Shown: positions 14,210 to 27,500 of the stretch, in pieces | How the letters are laid out: every line of letters begins with the position of its first letter | Position numbering within the stretch: position 1 is the stretch's first letter | Assembly (NCBI GenBank): GCA_907165065.1 | Contig: OU015524.1 | Span: 41,979,295-42,043,294 of the forward strand | Origin: Caprimulgus europaeus | Lineage: Eukaryota > Chordata > Aves > Caprimulgiformes > Caprimulgidae | DNA: 64,000 nucleotides | Reading direction: 5' to 3' | Notes under the pieces: generated by a model | Database searches by the model: none | What the model saw: the letters and a program-made list of their open reading frames with translations, nothing else | What the model was told of the DNA's origin: nothing | Made by a program: the position numbers and the translations under genes

Positions 14210-14486
14210 CATAGAATCATACAATCATAGAATCATAGAATGGTTAGGGTTGGAAGGGACCTTAAAGATCATGTCGTTCCAACCCCCCTGCCATCAGCAG
14301 GGGCACCTGCCACTACACCAGGTTGCTTAAAGTCTCAGCCAGCCTGGCCTTAAACACTTCCAGGAAGGGAGCATCCACACCTTCCTTGGGCAACCTGTTC
14401 CAGTTTCTGACCACCCTCACAGTGAAGAATTTCTTCCTAATATCTAAACTAAACCTACTCTCTTTCAGTTTAAAGCCATTTCCCCT
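14210..14486 (-). mobile_element. CR1 retrotransposon 3' end, young subgroup
   Basis: Starts with CATAGAATCAT repeats, the reverse complement of a CR1 tail with several ATTCTATG-type units, then GGTTAGGGTTGGAAGGGACC. Minus-strand codons show FFTVRVVRNWNRLPKEGVDA and the usual C-terminus ending ARLAETLSNLV. It is truncated at about 14486 within the stretch that normally continues to a '[10 protein letters not shown]' coding segment. It is almost identical to the copy at 18081-18510 but has different flanks and a different 5' break, so the two are independent insertions. Confidence 0.95.
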
Positions 14487-14627
14487 CATCTGACAGAAGA
14501 AAATAAGAGAAGTTTTCCCCAAATCCCTCACATTTCTGAAAACAAGTAGAGTTTCAGATGACATTTTCAAATTGCAGAGGTACAAAATTGAGGAACATTC
14601 TTGCAATTATTGCTACATTTTCTGACC

Positions 14628-14643
14628 AAAAAAAAAAAAAAAA
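14628..14643 (+). repeat. A16 homopolymer
   Basis: Sixteen A about 140 bases to the right of the CR1 at 14210. It is not part of the CR1, whose 3' end is on the opposite side. No source transcript is recognised. Confidence 0.85.
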
Positions 14644-17600
14644 GGTAATTTTTGCAGAATCATGATGAACCAAACTGTTAAAAACACAGACAAGTACCAA
14701 GCACAGCAATAAAATGAGGACAACATAATTTTAAAAATTGCCCTGCCTTTAAATTTAAGTTTCTGTTACTCTCCTGACCTTGTCTGCAGACCTTTTATTA
14801 GTAGTAAAATGCAATCTGATTGCTCTGTATTCTAAAAATTACTGATCCATACCAATACCTCTGATCTTCTGCTGGGCTGTATTCCTCAACTACTCCTCTT
14901 AAACACACCACTGGGTAAAATGAGCAGTACCGATGGATGTGTACTGTCATTTCCCCAAGGTGTTATGTTTCCATTATGATAAATGAATATATGTATGAAA
15001 ATAACTATATAAGTTCCACAGAACAAGACACTTTTCTGTACTGAATGTTTTCTTGATGGACTGAATGTCTTTGGCTAAGGCAGGAGTAAATGTACTTTAC
15101 TGTGTGAGTAGCTTCTCAATTATTTCAAAAATATAAATAAAACCAGCTCCGTTAGCACCAGGCTCCAAATATACCCTCCTAAGCCTCAGGGAAGCTTCCT
15201 TTGGCTTAAGTCATCTTGCATCCCACTATAGGCTCTGTCCTATGTAAAACCAGTAGACCAGGGTCTGTTGGTAGATAGGGGGACTTACAATACTATAAAA
15301 TATATCAGGGGAAAAATATGCTGTCAAAAAACCATTGGGAGCAGAGAGGGTGGTACCCAAACAGAGGTAGCTGGGATGGTGAGAGGGTGAAGCTGTTTGG
15401 GGATATTTAAGGCTGGGAAAGAGCACACATATAACAGAAAACAGCATCTGAGGGAGCCCATGCAAACAAACTCTAGGTTCCTCCTTCTCATTGTCTTTAA
15501 TCACTACAATATCCCCTTTTCCACCAGTGCAGGGAAAGATCTAAGGGCTCCTACCTCCAAGCACCTACACCCCTGTCCCCAGCCCTGCCTCAGTCGCCTG
15601 CTCCTGACAAAGGGCTTCAGCAGCTGCTGCCCAAGGCACTGGCCCCTCTCCCCGCTCTGATCTTCTCCTTTAGGTTTATTCTGTTCTTAGCCTTCAGCAT
15701 ATGTTTGAAAATGTATAGAACACAGAACTTCTTAGGAAAAATTTACAAAGGCTTATTATCTGTCCTGACATCGACATTTTTGGGAAACTGGGTGCTTATC
15801 TGCTCATAACAACACCTCAAGAGTTTCAAAACTTGTAGCAAGTGCTTCTCATGTACCTTACTGCCTATTGCTGTCACATTGCACCTTTCATGAGATAGCC
15901 ACAAAGTACTTCTTAAAAGGAAGAAGAATAGTTCAGACACTGTTAAAGGAAGCACAGTTTCCACTGGCTTCCTTTATGATTCTGTTCTGGTTTCGACAGC
16001 AAGGTAAAAATTTTCTGTATACAACTGAAATGCAGTAGCATGCAAAAACTTTGTTTCATTAAAAACACTAGCATGTGAAGCCCAGAATCAAAACAGTAAC
16101 TAAGATAAAGTTAAGGTGTCTTCAAGGATAAGATCTGGCATCAAAACATCTGGTAGCCTCAGGAGATTGCTGTTGATGAAAATTACAGTGAAAGCATCAT
16201 AGAATTATCACAGGTCTCTACACAGACATAAATATAATCTCATAAAGCAGAGCCAAACAGATGTTCTTTCCTTTCATATACTTACAGCTACTATATATTT
16301 AAATGTTATTATTAATATTTAGAAAGTAAGGATTACAAAGGAGAATAGAGTGCAAGAAATCCTTTGGCTCAGGATTAATGCAGCCAAGCTTTGTGGACCA
16401 CATGGAGTTTTGGACCTGCTGTCCATGGAGAGACAACATGGGTGCAAATGGTCAGCAAATGCCAGTAAATCAGAGCACACAGATCCTGTCATCAAGCCTG
16501 TTTGGGATTCCTGAGTGTCTACTGTAAACTAGATCACAATTCAAACCAGTAGTCTACTACAAAATGCAGGAAATCCGTCATATTTCCTAAAATGTGATTT
16601 AAGGGTGTATATACTATACTAAAATAACAGATCATGAATGTAAAAAAAATAAGATAAATTACTTAGCTGGTAATCAAATGCATTCACCAAATGATAGACT
16701 TAATATAGGCCACCTGTTGCAAAGCACAGTACCAGAGGAAATGAATGGCTAGATGCATTGAAAGTATTCAGTCTAAAACTGTAAGTGGGAAAATCTATAA
16801 TCTTTGTTACAGGCAAATTCTACCTGTTCTGATTTTAAAACTGTTTAAATTGTCACTGACATTTCACAGAAAAGAAACAAGGAAGCAGACTGTGGTGTGT
16901 TGTTCCAAGAGTTGTGTTGTCTATTATAAAGTGAGTGCTGTACAAAAATTGCTACGTAATCTTCTTGAAGCCCCTCTTCATTAGAAGGTGTACCAGTCAC
17001 TACTTACCAGTACTGATGAAGCAAGCATTGAATGATGAATTCTACAAAATACCATTCATTTTGTCTCACAAGTATGCTTCTAAACAATGCATCTTTTTTT
17101 TTTCTTCATTTGTTTATCTCTGCACCCTTTCTAACTTCTTTACACCAAGTAAGAAACAATATCCTTGTTTGCAGATGCTACAAGTCATCTTGATATATAT
17201 TATCATTTAGGCAATTCCACTAAGGTAGTCCAAAGTTCTTCAAGGTGCTGAATTATTATCTAAAGGGCACTGGGAGAACCTTGCAGCAGCAGGTATTAAG
17301 CAGATGTAGCCTGGCAGAGCTCCTTCAACAAGATTCATGTCAGCTGAGCCTCTCCTCCTCATGTGTGCTTAAAACAGACTAAAAAATCTGAAAACACGTA
17401 TCAAGTGCTTTTCTTAAAACGTGGCTCCACTTTTGATCCCACTGAAGTAGAAACAGCTTATCTGATCCTTCTGGATCTGCATAACATGTTTTCTCATGAG
17501 GCTTCCCAGTTCTGCAAACATCATCAGTGTTATCATTAGGAGCACAGCCTTTCTCACAGTACTAAGGAACCTGCTTTGCTAATGTCAGGAAGGGAGGTGC

Positions 17601-18080
17601 TATAAAAATGGAAAATAACACAGAATAGGGAAAGTGACTCACAATATATCAAGTTATTAAAAGATCGTAAATGAAATAATAATAATAACTTTTGCTTTCC
17701 AATAACTGAACCAAACCTTTTATTTAGGCTTAAACTAAATTTACTTCATGCATATTTCACATAAACTGGCTGCTGAATCACTGAGGATCATTGCATCTGC
17801 ACTAATATGTCCTGCCTGATGACTTTGCTATGCTATGGAAACATATACCTCCCTGTAGAATTTCCAGAGCTATTAGAGAAAAAGTATTACCAAAGAAATT
17901 ACTTCAGTCTTCCTTCCTTTCTTTCCTCATATGCTGCAATGGACTTCTCAGCTGGACTTAAGCAGTGTTAAGTTTGAAGCTACTACTTGGTTGTCTTTTT
18001 TTCATGTATAGGCAATAAAGTATTCAATTTATTTTGATAGTTATATTACCAAGGTTGAAGACATAAAAAAAAGATCAGGT
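14644..18080. other. Unannotated interval with one GC-richer patch
   Basis: Mostly AT-rich with no recognisable gene. The stretch at about 15350-15660 is clearly richer in G and C than its surroundings. Overlapping short open frames lie there on both strands (15226-15504 minus, 15397-15660 plus), which is typical of composition and not of coding. I could not match it to an LTR, exon or SINE. Confidence 0.55.
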
Positions 18081-18510
18081 AGAATCATAGAATCGTCGAA
18101 TGGTTAGGATTGGAAGGGACCTTAAAGATCATGTCGTTCCAACCCCCCTGCCATCAGCAGGGGCACCTGCCACTACACCAGGTTGCTTAAAGTCTCAGCC
18201 AGCCTGGCCTTAAACACTTCCAGGAAGGGAGCATCCACACCTTCCTTGGGCAACCTGTTCCAGTTTCTGACCACCCTCACAGTGAAGACTTTCTTCCCAA
18301 TATCTAATTTAAACCTACCCTCTTTCAGTTTAAAGCCATTTCCCCTTGTTCTATCACTACTTGCCCTTGTAAAAAGTCCCTCCCCAGCTTTCTTGTAGGC
18401 TCTTTCAGGTACTGGAAGGCGGCTATCAGATCTCCCCAAAGCCTTCTCTTCTCCAGGCTGAACAGCCTCAACTCTCTCAGCCTGTCCTCATAAGAGAGGT
18501 GCTCCAGCCC
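18081..18510 (-). mobile_element. CR1 retrotransposon 3' end, young subgroup
   Basis: Begins AGAATCATAGAATCGTCGAA and continues with the same 3' sequence as the 14210 copy. Minus-strand coding remnants over 18173-18439 include [20 protein letters not shown] and FFTVRVV-type motifs of the ORF2 C-terminus. The element extends farther 5' than its neighbour and ends at about 18510 after GGTGCTCCAGCCC. By eye about six to eight bases differ from the 14210 copy over roughly 250 shared bases. Confidence 0.95.
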
Positions 18511-21000
18511 ACCAGGTAGCTAGAGACCACAAAGATGCAGTTAAATACAGAAGCATCAATTATATTATTCCATATGTTTTGTTAAATGCTCACTTGCAGC
18601 ATTTTTTTGCAGCACTACAAAATTTCCTGTGGCCCTTATTCTAACTCAAATTGTGATCTCTCTCCTAAATAATTCATGTGCAGACCTTGAGTTAAATCTG
18701 GATAAACCTGTAATGGGAAATTTCCAACGCACTGAAGCCACCTAAAATTAGTATTCTCCTCTGTCACTGTTGCAACAACTTGTATCTGGTGCCTTCACAA
18801 GGAGGTAGACTGAGGCAGACAGTTTTGGCACAATGGTTTCCAAGACATCTTTGCTCATATCACCTCCCTGAGAACAGACTTTTCTCCTTATTCACCATGA
18901 TTTTGTGTTCTTTTAAACACCATAATGCCCTAACTTTCAGAAATTATTAAGGAGTTCAATGCACTTGAGAAGTCCTGTGATCTTATTCTGAGTAATTGCA
19001 ACTTGATTCAGGGAACTTGAAACAAATAGCAGATCATTTAAGCACATGCCTAACTAAGCACAAGACGTTCCCTGGGTCTAAAGGAACTACTGAAAGATAT
19101 AAATACCTGTGTGAGTGCCTTGAGGATGCAGAACTTGTGCCTTCCTGCCTGGAAGTGCAGAGACATTGCCTTCTCAGCTGGCAGGGATGGAAAGGGACAT
19201 ATTCATGAGTGTTTGCAATCAACCCTTTGACTTCAGTGAAATGGCTAATGCCCTAAATCAGCTTGACTTCCTCTGTTGAAACTAGGCCAGAGAAATTAAG
19301 AAAGATCTCTAGAGTATTTAATTGGAAACCTCCAACTCTATCTGTGTAACTCTTACAATTAGTTGAGCTACTGTGAGAGTCAAGAGGCCTTTTCCATGCT
19401 ATCTGCAGAGGCAACAGAGAGCAGGGAGTTTGAGATGCAACAAAAAAGGCATGCTTGCTGAATGCACATCTGCTTAGATCCAGTCAGGAGGAAACAGGAG
19501 GCTCAAGGATGTGTTTCAAGCCCCATCCCTCTCACTAGGAAGAAGTCTTGACTCAAATCCAGAAATGATGCACGCTGGAGATACAGCCCATGGAGACCCA
19601 AGGCCCAGACTGGGCATTGCAGGTCCTTGACCACCCTTGATCTCTCTAGCCCTACCTGGTATCAAAAAAGCTTCACCCACCTACACACTCTGCCTGGCAT
19701 AGAAATGGCAAGGTCTCATGTGATGTAACACAGTGGTCAGGGAAGGGCCAGGTGACAATAAGGGCTGTGTCTGTGCGATACCTATCACAACCGCATCTGG
19801 GATGGTGTCTAGGGCTGCCAGCCACCACTGTAAAACACACCCAAATCTGCTCTGCAGCTTCTGGTATCTTGGCATGGAAAGGTGAAACATGGCTGTGTGT
19901 TTCCCTATGGCAAGCTCAGCTGTATCTGTCAAGAGCAGTGCAGAACCTACAGTACTTTGAAAAACAGCAGAATGTAGGAAACACAAAAGTGCCTGCACTT
20001 CTCACATTTCTCTGACAAATTCCATTGCCTAAGCCTTTAGGATTTGTTGCTAGTTAAGAAAGAAAAAAATCTAGGGTGAGAAGATTATGATAAAAGAAAA
20101 AAGTCTTAAGTGGGAGTGAAAAACTGTATTTAGAAACTAAAATCAACTTACCACTGTGCCTTTTGAGTGAGAGACATTCATCTGATCTGATCTTCAAGTT
20201 CTTACGAGGGGATTCAGGTTAAACTCAGGTCATGAAAAATACATTCTCTCTCCTCTTTTCCAACTCCTATCTGTCAGTCATCATGAGAGAGCTCCAGGCC
20301 AATTCCAATTACAGAGCTTCTCTTTAGCTTTTGGGGCAGATCCTCTGGAGACCCAAGGGGACAAGGAGGTGCTGACACCTGCCATGTTGCTTGCACAGTT
20401 TACTTCAGCAGTCCCACTCCAGAGTTCATTGTTTGTCTTCTACTTCTGCAGCACCAAAGGGAAGAGAAGGATGGGATGCACAGAGTCCAGACTTCCCAGA
20501 GTCATCTAATCCTTTCTCTCCATATTGGTGATATTTTTTAGTAATCAAGAACTTTCTAACATCACTTCTGTAGCTTAATTAGTGCTATGGGGAGTATAAA
20601 TACAATTTTTTTGCAAATACAACAAGCCGTCTTTAGATATTAGTACTATTTCTAATGTAGAAAACTAGAGAGAGTGGAAAAATACAAGTAATTGAAAACT
20701 ATAATAAAATAGTAATTTTTACAAGTTCTCATTCATATACATAACCATACTAATTAAGGATTGTTTCCATATGCTTTGTCTTCAAAGTCACATGCTTTGT
20801 TAAAGCAAAATAAGCAACAGAAGAAAACTGGCTATTCATTATGGCACCACATGTACTTTGTGAAAGAGACTCAAAACTGTTTCTCTATCCAAAAAAAAAA
20901 AAAAAGTACAGGATAATATTTTATGATGAATAATAGTAATGGCCATCTATTATACTTCGTTTTTCATCAATAGGTATCAGAGTCAGACTTACTTTTCCTG
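18511..21000. other. Unannotated interval
   Basis: No gene or interspersed repeat recognised. An A15 run lies at 20891-20905. Overlapping open frames at 19681-20015 on both strands lack protein character. Confidence 0.55.
20891..20905 (+). repeat. A15 homopolymer
   Basis: Fifteen A about 95 bases before the MIR-like element. MIR elements do not normally have a pure A tail, and this one is on the minus strand, so the run is probably unrelated. Confidence 0.8.
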
Positions 21001-21120
21001 TTTTCCAGAAGAGAAAATAAGGCACAAAAGGTGGAGTGACTGCCCAGGGTGATCCATCAGGCTGACACAGCTTTGGAAATTAAATCCAAGTTTCCTGAAT
21101 CCCAGCCCAGTGTTCTGTCC
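21001..21120 (-). mobile_element. MIR-like ancient SINE remnant
   Basis: Read on the plus strand it follows the order of the reverse complement of a MIR element: a GAGAAAATAAGGCACAAAAG block (MIR: GAGGAAACTGAGGCAC), then GTGACTGCCCAGGGTGATCC (MIR: TTGCCCAAGGTCACAC), then GACACAGCT, then CCTGAATCCCAGCCCAGTG followed by TTCTGTCC (MIR: CCTGACTCCCAGTCCAGTGCTCTTTCC type). The match is patchy, as expected for a family that stopped moving before birds arose. The call rests on memory of the family consensus and no database search was done. Ends are approximate, and the element may extend left to about 20940. Confidence 0.62.
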
Positions 21121-24100
21121 TTAGCAGTAAATGATTGGATATCTTAACCACCAGAGGACAACTTCCCCAATTATTCACACACCTCTGAAACCAAAGGCTC
21201 TCTGGAAAATGCAAGATATTTGCAGTTCAGCAGTCTCTGCAGGGTCTAACACTCCCAGTGTTTGGAAAGTCATTTTTTTTAATACACCTTAGTGTTGAAC
21301 TAGAGCGAGAAATGACTGACCTCCACAATTATGTCATGTTGTAACAAAATTTGCCACTAATAATAGGTGCTTTACCACATCTTAGTGTGTTTTTGAAGCT
21401 TTCGTTCTGGAGGCTTAGGTATCTAGCCATTCTTTTATAGGTAACATTTTAATTCAATAATAATACTTCAAGTGCAACAACAGATTTGACAAATGAAGCA
21501 TCTATATGAAATACACAAATTCAATTGTACATGGGAAAGGCAAATCTGAGACTGAGAAGAGATTATAACAACAGTGTGATGTCAAAGCACTGTTGAATCT
21601 TTTGGAAAAGTATCTTTCTTTTCTTCATGAAAAAGTAACTTGTAGGCAGATGTCTCCACATTTCTAAAGTCTGGAGACTCAATTACTTTACAGAGTAATT
21701 ACTAGATAACAAAATTGTAATAATTGCCTGGACCATTAAACTTTGGTAAAGGTGACTGAAATAATCTTGGGAACAAAGAGCTGGCTTAGAGCATGGATAT
21801 TAAGCAGCAGTAATTAAGTAACACAGTGGGAGTGTGAGTCCCAGGAGGAAACACATTACAATGACAATTTTATTACACATCTCAATTACTTGTTACTATG
21901 CTCTTTAGTTTTCTGAAGTAGAAATCTACCACGATTTCTGATCTCCAGAAGCCTGGAGCACTACACAGATGTCCTGAGCCCCTTCTCTGGTCCTGAGACC
22001 ACCTGGCACAGTCTGGTTGCATCCACCCAGGAATGGTAAACTTGGCCTGGGAGTAGGGTGGCCGTATCCGTACTGCCCAAGGCTAATACCTTCTCCTAAT
22101 ATGAATTTCCATACAGTCCCAGGATTTGCTTGGGAGATTGCTAATTAACCACAACTGTTCATGGGACTGTTTGAACAGCTTAACAGAGAAGGTAGCCTAC
22201 TTCTGCACCTTTCTCTGTGCCCTGGTGATGTTTATTTACAAATCAAGATGGAGCCAATAATGACCTCCTAGCAAAAACAAGATGCTTCTGTCAGATGCAA
22301 TAGACAAAAGAAGAATAGATGAAAGATGGACAAAGAAGAAAGACATGTGGAGAGAGAAGATAGGGCCTAAGTTCTTAACTGAGAAAGCAGTGAGTTAGCA
22401 GTGTTGTAGTTAAATGCAGGATGTAAGAAGAGAGGTTGCTGCAATAATTGTTAGGAAAGGATGAGGAATGGAGCTAGCTGGGGGCATGGAGTGGTGCCTT
22501 TATTTTAGAGCTACTAAGGAAGAGGAATCTTAGAAGTTCACAGACAGCTCAGGGCAGGGGCTCATCTGAAGACAATGCTGATGTCCAAGGAAGGTGGTAA
22601 ATTCAACAGAGCCTGCATCTTGGTACACAGTTGTAGCCTCTTTACAGCATAACCATTGGAAGGTTATTAACATGGTTTTGAACCAGGAGCAACTAACATT
22701 CTCTCACATAGCTCCTGGGGAAAATTTGAGATTTCTGATGAGTCAGGGATCATTCCCACTAGGCCACCTGGTTACAGCCACTCTGTTTTGAATGATAAGA
22801 CAATTTAAAAGTATGGGCACTGCCAAAAAATTCTGGTTAGTTTCAAGGACAGAGAATGAATCCTGGGACTGTTCAGTGTACTAGTCCAGATGTATCCAGA
22901 CTCACCCTCCTGAGATGAATAACAGTTTTGCTACTAGCAATTTTGCTGTGTTTCTCAACAGAAGTCTAAAGTAGACAAACTGCATATTGGTCGCCAAAAA
23001 CATCATCTAGAAGTGTGATGCAGGTAGGGAAGAGTAGTGATACAATACATTAAATTGGCCAGCAGCTAATATTTTTTCAGTTCTATGAACACTGCAACAC
23101 ATACAAAAACATTTAAGTAAAAAATATTCTAACAATAAACTTTGCCTAGCAAAGTATGGTGCAATTTAGTGTGTTTTCCTCCCTTTCCTCATTCTGCCAG
23201 ATAAGCACATGGACAGAGTGTGCTGGGGATTTCATTTGTCAAGAAGAGTTGCTAGGGAAAAAGATCTTAAGGACTGAGAAACTCCTGGAAGCTCTTCATG
23301 CTGTAGGGTGCCAAAAGAAGACTGGAGACTTAACAGATGGATCCTGAAAGGGTTTGAGCTGGCAGCCAACATATGACTCAAGGTTTGCTCTTATCTTTTC
23401 TCTCAACACAGAGATAAAGCCTTCATGCTCTACTAAAGTAGACGTAGCTAATGGGTTTGTTTAACACTTGCTTCTAATATGTGCACCCTTAATTTTTTTT
23501 TAATATATTTGTTTACCAGCTATAGCCACAGGTAATTAATTATAGGAGTAGCTGTGGCCTGCCGCTGCCATATGTAAATGAATATATCTACAAGTAAGTA
23601 TCAATGATGATGTTTCTAAGGTTGGAAGGTGCTGCAGTGTACATGCACACATAACAGTTACAGTTCTGCTCCAGCTTGTCACATCTTTAAGCCCTGAAGG
23701 GTTCTGCTCTCTGGTAGCTATTTTCCACACTGTTCACTCTGCGATAAAGAAACAACAGACACACTGTGCTTTCATGGACAGCTCTGTGCTGCTTTGAAGT
23801 GTTTCACTCTCCATAATTTCTGAAAGAAGAAGATCTGCTTTTTGTCTCTGGAGAGACATAAAGCAACTTGAGGGACAGACATTCGAATGCCATTGATTGC
23901 ACCAATGTTTCTTTGTGCTTATTAAGTATCTGCAGCTGCAGAATTTGAGATTGATCTGAGCTTCTCTTCAGAAACTGGGAAAAATCAGGATTAACCTGAA
24001 TCTTACAATAAATAATGTACCACTCATTACCCTTTAGGAAAAAGGATTACTTTAATTCAAAAACCTCATGTGCATTATATATTTTAGCCTAAGAAAAACA

Positions 24101-24227
24101 CTATTCATTATAATGCATTATGAAATAATGGCAATACAGAAGCTTTCAGGTCGCTAAGGAGGTTTTTTATGGCTCCAAGGCTTATTTATAATAAGTATTA
24201 TTTATTGTCCCTGTAAAAAGTTCCTAC
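21121..24227. other. AT-rich unannotated interval
   Basis: No gene recognised. The part at 21400-21900 is rich in ATTA/TAAT words (for example near 21690-21730 and 21805-21895) and has the look of non-coding DNA under constraint, but that is only an impression. Confidence 0.5.
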
Positions 24228-24520
24228 CACAGAATCACAGAATGCTAGGGATTGGAAGGGACCTCGAAAGATCACCTAGTTCAATCCCCCTGCCAGAGCA
24301 GGATCACCTACAGTAGGTCACACAGGAAGGCGTCCAGATGGGTTTTGAATGTCCCCAGAGAAGGAAACTCCACAACCTCTCTGGGCAGCCTGTTCCAGTG
24401 CTCTGTCACTCTCACAGTGACAAAGTTTTTCCTTACGTTTACATGGAACCTCCTATGCTCCAGCTTGCACCCATTGCCCCTCGTCCTACCTTTGGACATC
24501 ACTGAGAAGACCCTGGCTCT
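24228..24520 (-). mobile_element. CR1 retrotransposon, 5'-truncated 3' end
   Basis: Left end CACAGAATCACAGAATGCTA is the reverse complement of a CR1 tail, followed by GGATTGGAAGGGACCTCGAA. The minus strand carries the ORF2 C-terminus ([40 protein letters not shown]) over 24308-24502. Truncated at about 24520. It belongs to the same subgroup as the 9230 copy but is more diverged from it. Confidence 0.95.
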
Positions 24521-27500
24521 AAAAAGCCCATTGGCAGAGAAGATAGGGTAAACAACTACTCACCAGCTGGAAGATTCTTTTCTTATTATCTGCATTCCAA
24601 ACATAATCTAGAATAAGGAAATTTATGTTTGCTGATTTTATGGCTGTTCACAGCTGAAGGGCAGCTCCATTATTAGCCATAACAAAAGAGTTAGAGTTTT
24701 CCATACATTAAACAACTTTCTTGCTTGGAGCAGGAGCAAAATGCAAACAACAGTGTCACAGCAGACCAGCAAATCTATACCAAGACACGAAAAAAACACA
24801 GAGACTAATAAAAGAGAGAGAACAAACTCCTTTAAATTGAGAAACTATGTAATCTCTTATCTGACTCACTGATATCGTGTCAAGCTTGCATCTTTGTTTC
24901 TGCTTATTTATTTGTATTTATGACCAGAAATCAGAAAAGCCTGAGAGTTATCTGGCAAAGCAGGTCTGCAAAGGATGAAGTGAGTCACCATGCTTTGTCC
25001 TCCATAATCAAAATAAATTATGTTATAATTTTTAAGTCCATATAGGTTGAGAAGGATAGACATTACCCTCATGTACACACCAGCTACAAATGCTATTCAT
25101 CATCCACAGTATGAGAGTTAAGTCCTCAATGACTGCCTAAGGGAAGAGAGATTCCAAGACCAGAGTCAGCAGCTGGGCTGCTGCCAGCTTTGGGTTCACA
25201 AGTGAACAACTCTTGAGGCTGTAAAGTGAAATGAGGCATCACCTCCTCCCCAGCACCATGCCTCTCCCAGATAAGAAGAAAAAATAAAGAAACCTGATAG
25301 AAGAAAATTTATGTGTTCTTGTGGATAATTACTGCTACCACTGATAGAGAGTACCGATCAATAATGGTCTTAAGTGGGGACAAGCATTTCAGCATTGCTG
25401 GCATGGCTGTATTTAGTGTGAGCTATAGTCATTACCAATTAATCACACCGAGATGCAAAGGAAAAGTTTGTTGTTGTTTTTTTTTTTTTTAAAAAAAAAG
25501 AAAATAAAATAAAATAAAGAAAAAAGAAAAAGAAAACCCTGCAATATCCTGCATAGACATTCCTTGGTGCCAGAGCACTCAGTTTCTCTCTTTCTCTTTG
25601 CTATCAGACTATATGACACCTTGTTCTGAAGAAATTTGAGGTACTGATTAGAAGTCAGGCATCTTTTAGGACAGGACACAGGTTGGAACTTATAAGTGAT
25701 TACAAGAGGTAAACAGAAATGTAAAGTTGATATTCGAACCTGAAGATGAGCTCCTGGGAACACAATGTGAGGTAGGGGAACAAAGAAAAGTACATGCACT
25801 TTCTCACTATCTGGCTGGTATTTTCCTACAGTTGCTGGAGAGGCTTGGGCTACTCTGGGGGGACACTGAAGTATTGAGAGTTTCTACTTTTAATTACTCC
25901 TCAATATTCTGGGATACTTGCAGAGAACAACCATGCCAGGGAGACCACATTTTCTCCTGAACAAAAATCAGAAGTAACTCACTGCAGCCTGAAGATCTAC
26001 AGTTATACCACACCTTGCTCCTAGGGAGCTCCTGCAACTCCCTGAACTCAAGGTTTACTCCAGAAAGCAATTCTGCAGTATTAGATCTACACTTACAGCA
26101 TATGCTACACAAAACATTAAGAATTAGAAAATGGTTTTTATTTATATGTCCCATGATTTTCTGCATAAAGGCTGTGGGGATGCAAATGGTTTGATTTCTA
26201 AATAGTGTAATGAAGCAGGGCCACAAACACATACCGCTACCCATTTTTTATTACTTGCTAGTTCCAGTCATTCGTTTTGCAGTCACAGCTTAAACTGGGG
26301 AAAATTACAGATGTGGTGGCACCTGTTTGCTGAGTTCATACTGCAGAATATAATAACACTATCCACTGGTGTCCTAATGAATTTCCATTCATACAGTGTT
26401 CTCATTCCCAGAACTTCCAAAGCAACACACGTAGCTCACCTTTAGTTTGTGCAAAATCCCCTGAAAGATATGTAACGAAGATATGCAAATATGGCAGGCA
26501 CTGCAATGACACTACTGTCTGAGAAGAAATAAATTAGCATACTCTTTAGCAAATCCTCTTACTTGGGCAAATCCTATTTTTCAGACAAACAAAATGTCTC
26601 TTGGGGTTTTTTTGAACAAAGAATATATCTGAAAATTAAATGCCTCTGCAGGAATTAGAATAGGATTTCATCTTAGTAGTCATAGCTAAATTTACTAGAG
26701 CCTTTTCTCTTCTACCACATGTGCCAGTATACCTCCTGGCTGTTGTGACAGCACCTGGGGGCTGGAGAGAGACACACTCACAAGCACACAAATTGCTTTT
26801 TCTTTCAACACAGCTGGGTTGTGATTTGCTTGAACAGAAAATTGTCCAGTTCAGAAAAAAAAGAAAGAAATCTAAAAACAGACTCCTAGCAGACTCAGAG
26901 GAGGGAGAAGATACTGCAAATAATAGGTGCTTTCTAATCATAAAGCCCTGGGTTAAGAAATATCAATTGTTTTCACCGGCTAAGACTGCTGCACACTCTT
27001 TCTCTCTTGAGGTAAAACCAAGGGGTTCCTGTTTCACCACGTTTTCCTAAGGGCCTGAAACTGGGGGTGCTTCAGGGACAGACTCAACCCAAGTTAAAGC
27101 AGAGGACACAACCAGGAGACTACAACTGTACTATTTGGTGCAGGACTAAGTGATGAACTGTGTCCAGGTTCCCATTTTAGTGGGATCTCATGAGTAGAAA
27201 TATGAGCACATACACCCTGGAAAAGTACAGGCAGTAAGTGCCAGATCCCCAGAAAACACTGAACTTGCTCCGTCTGTACCAGCTGGGTTAAACCTGTGTC
27301 TGCATTGCCGATTCACCTGCTCGTGGTGGGCACCTGCCAGCACCTCTGCCATCAGTAGACAAACAACCAGGTTAAAAAAAGCTGAACCATTTCAAATAAC
27401 CAGTTTCCTTTTCTTCCATCCAGGCAACAACCCAGGAAAAAACAAAGCAATAAGGGTGGCAGGCAGTGCTAGCAAGGCTGCTAAGTAAAACTTAATTGCC

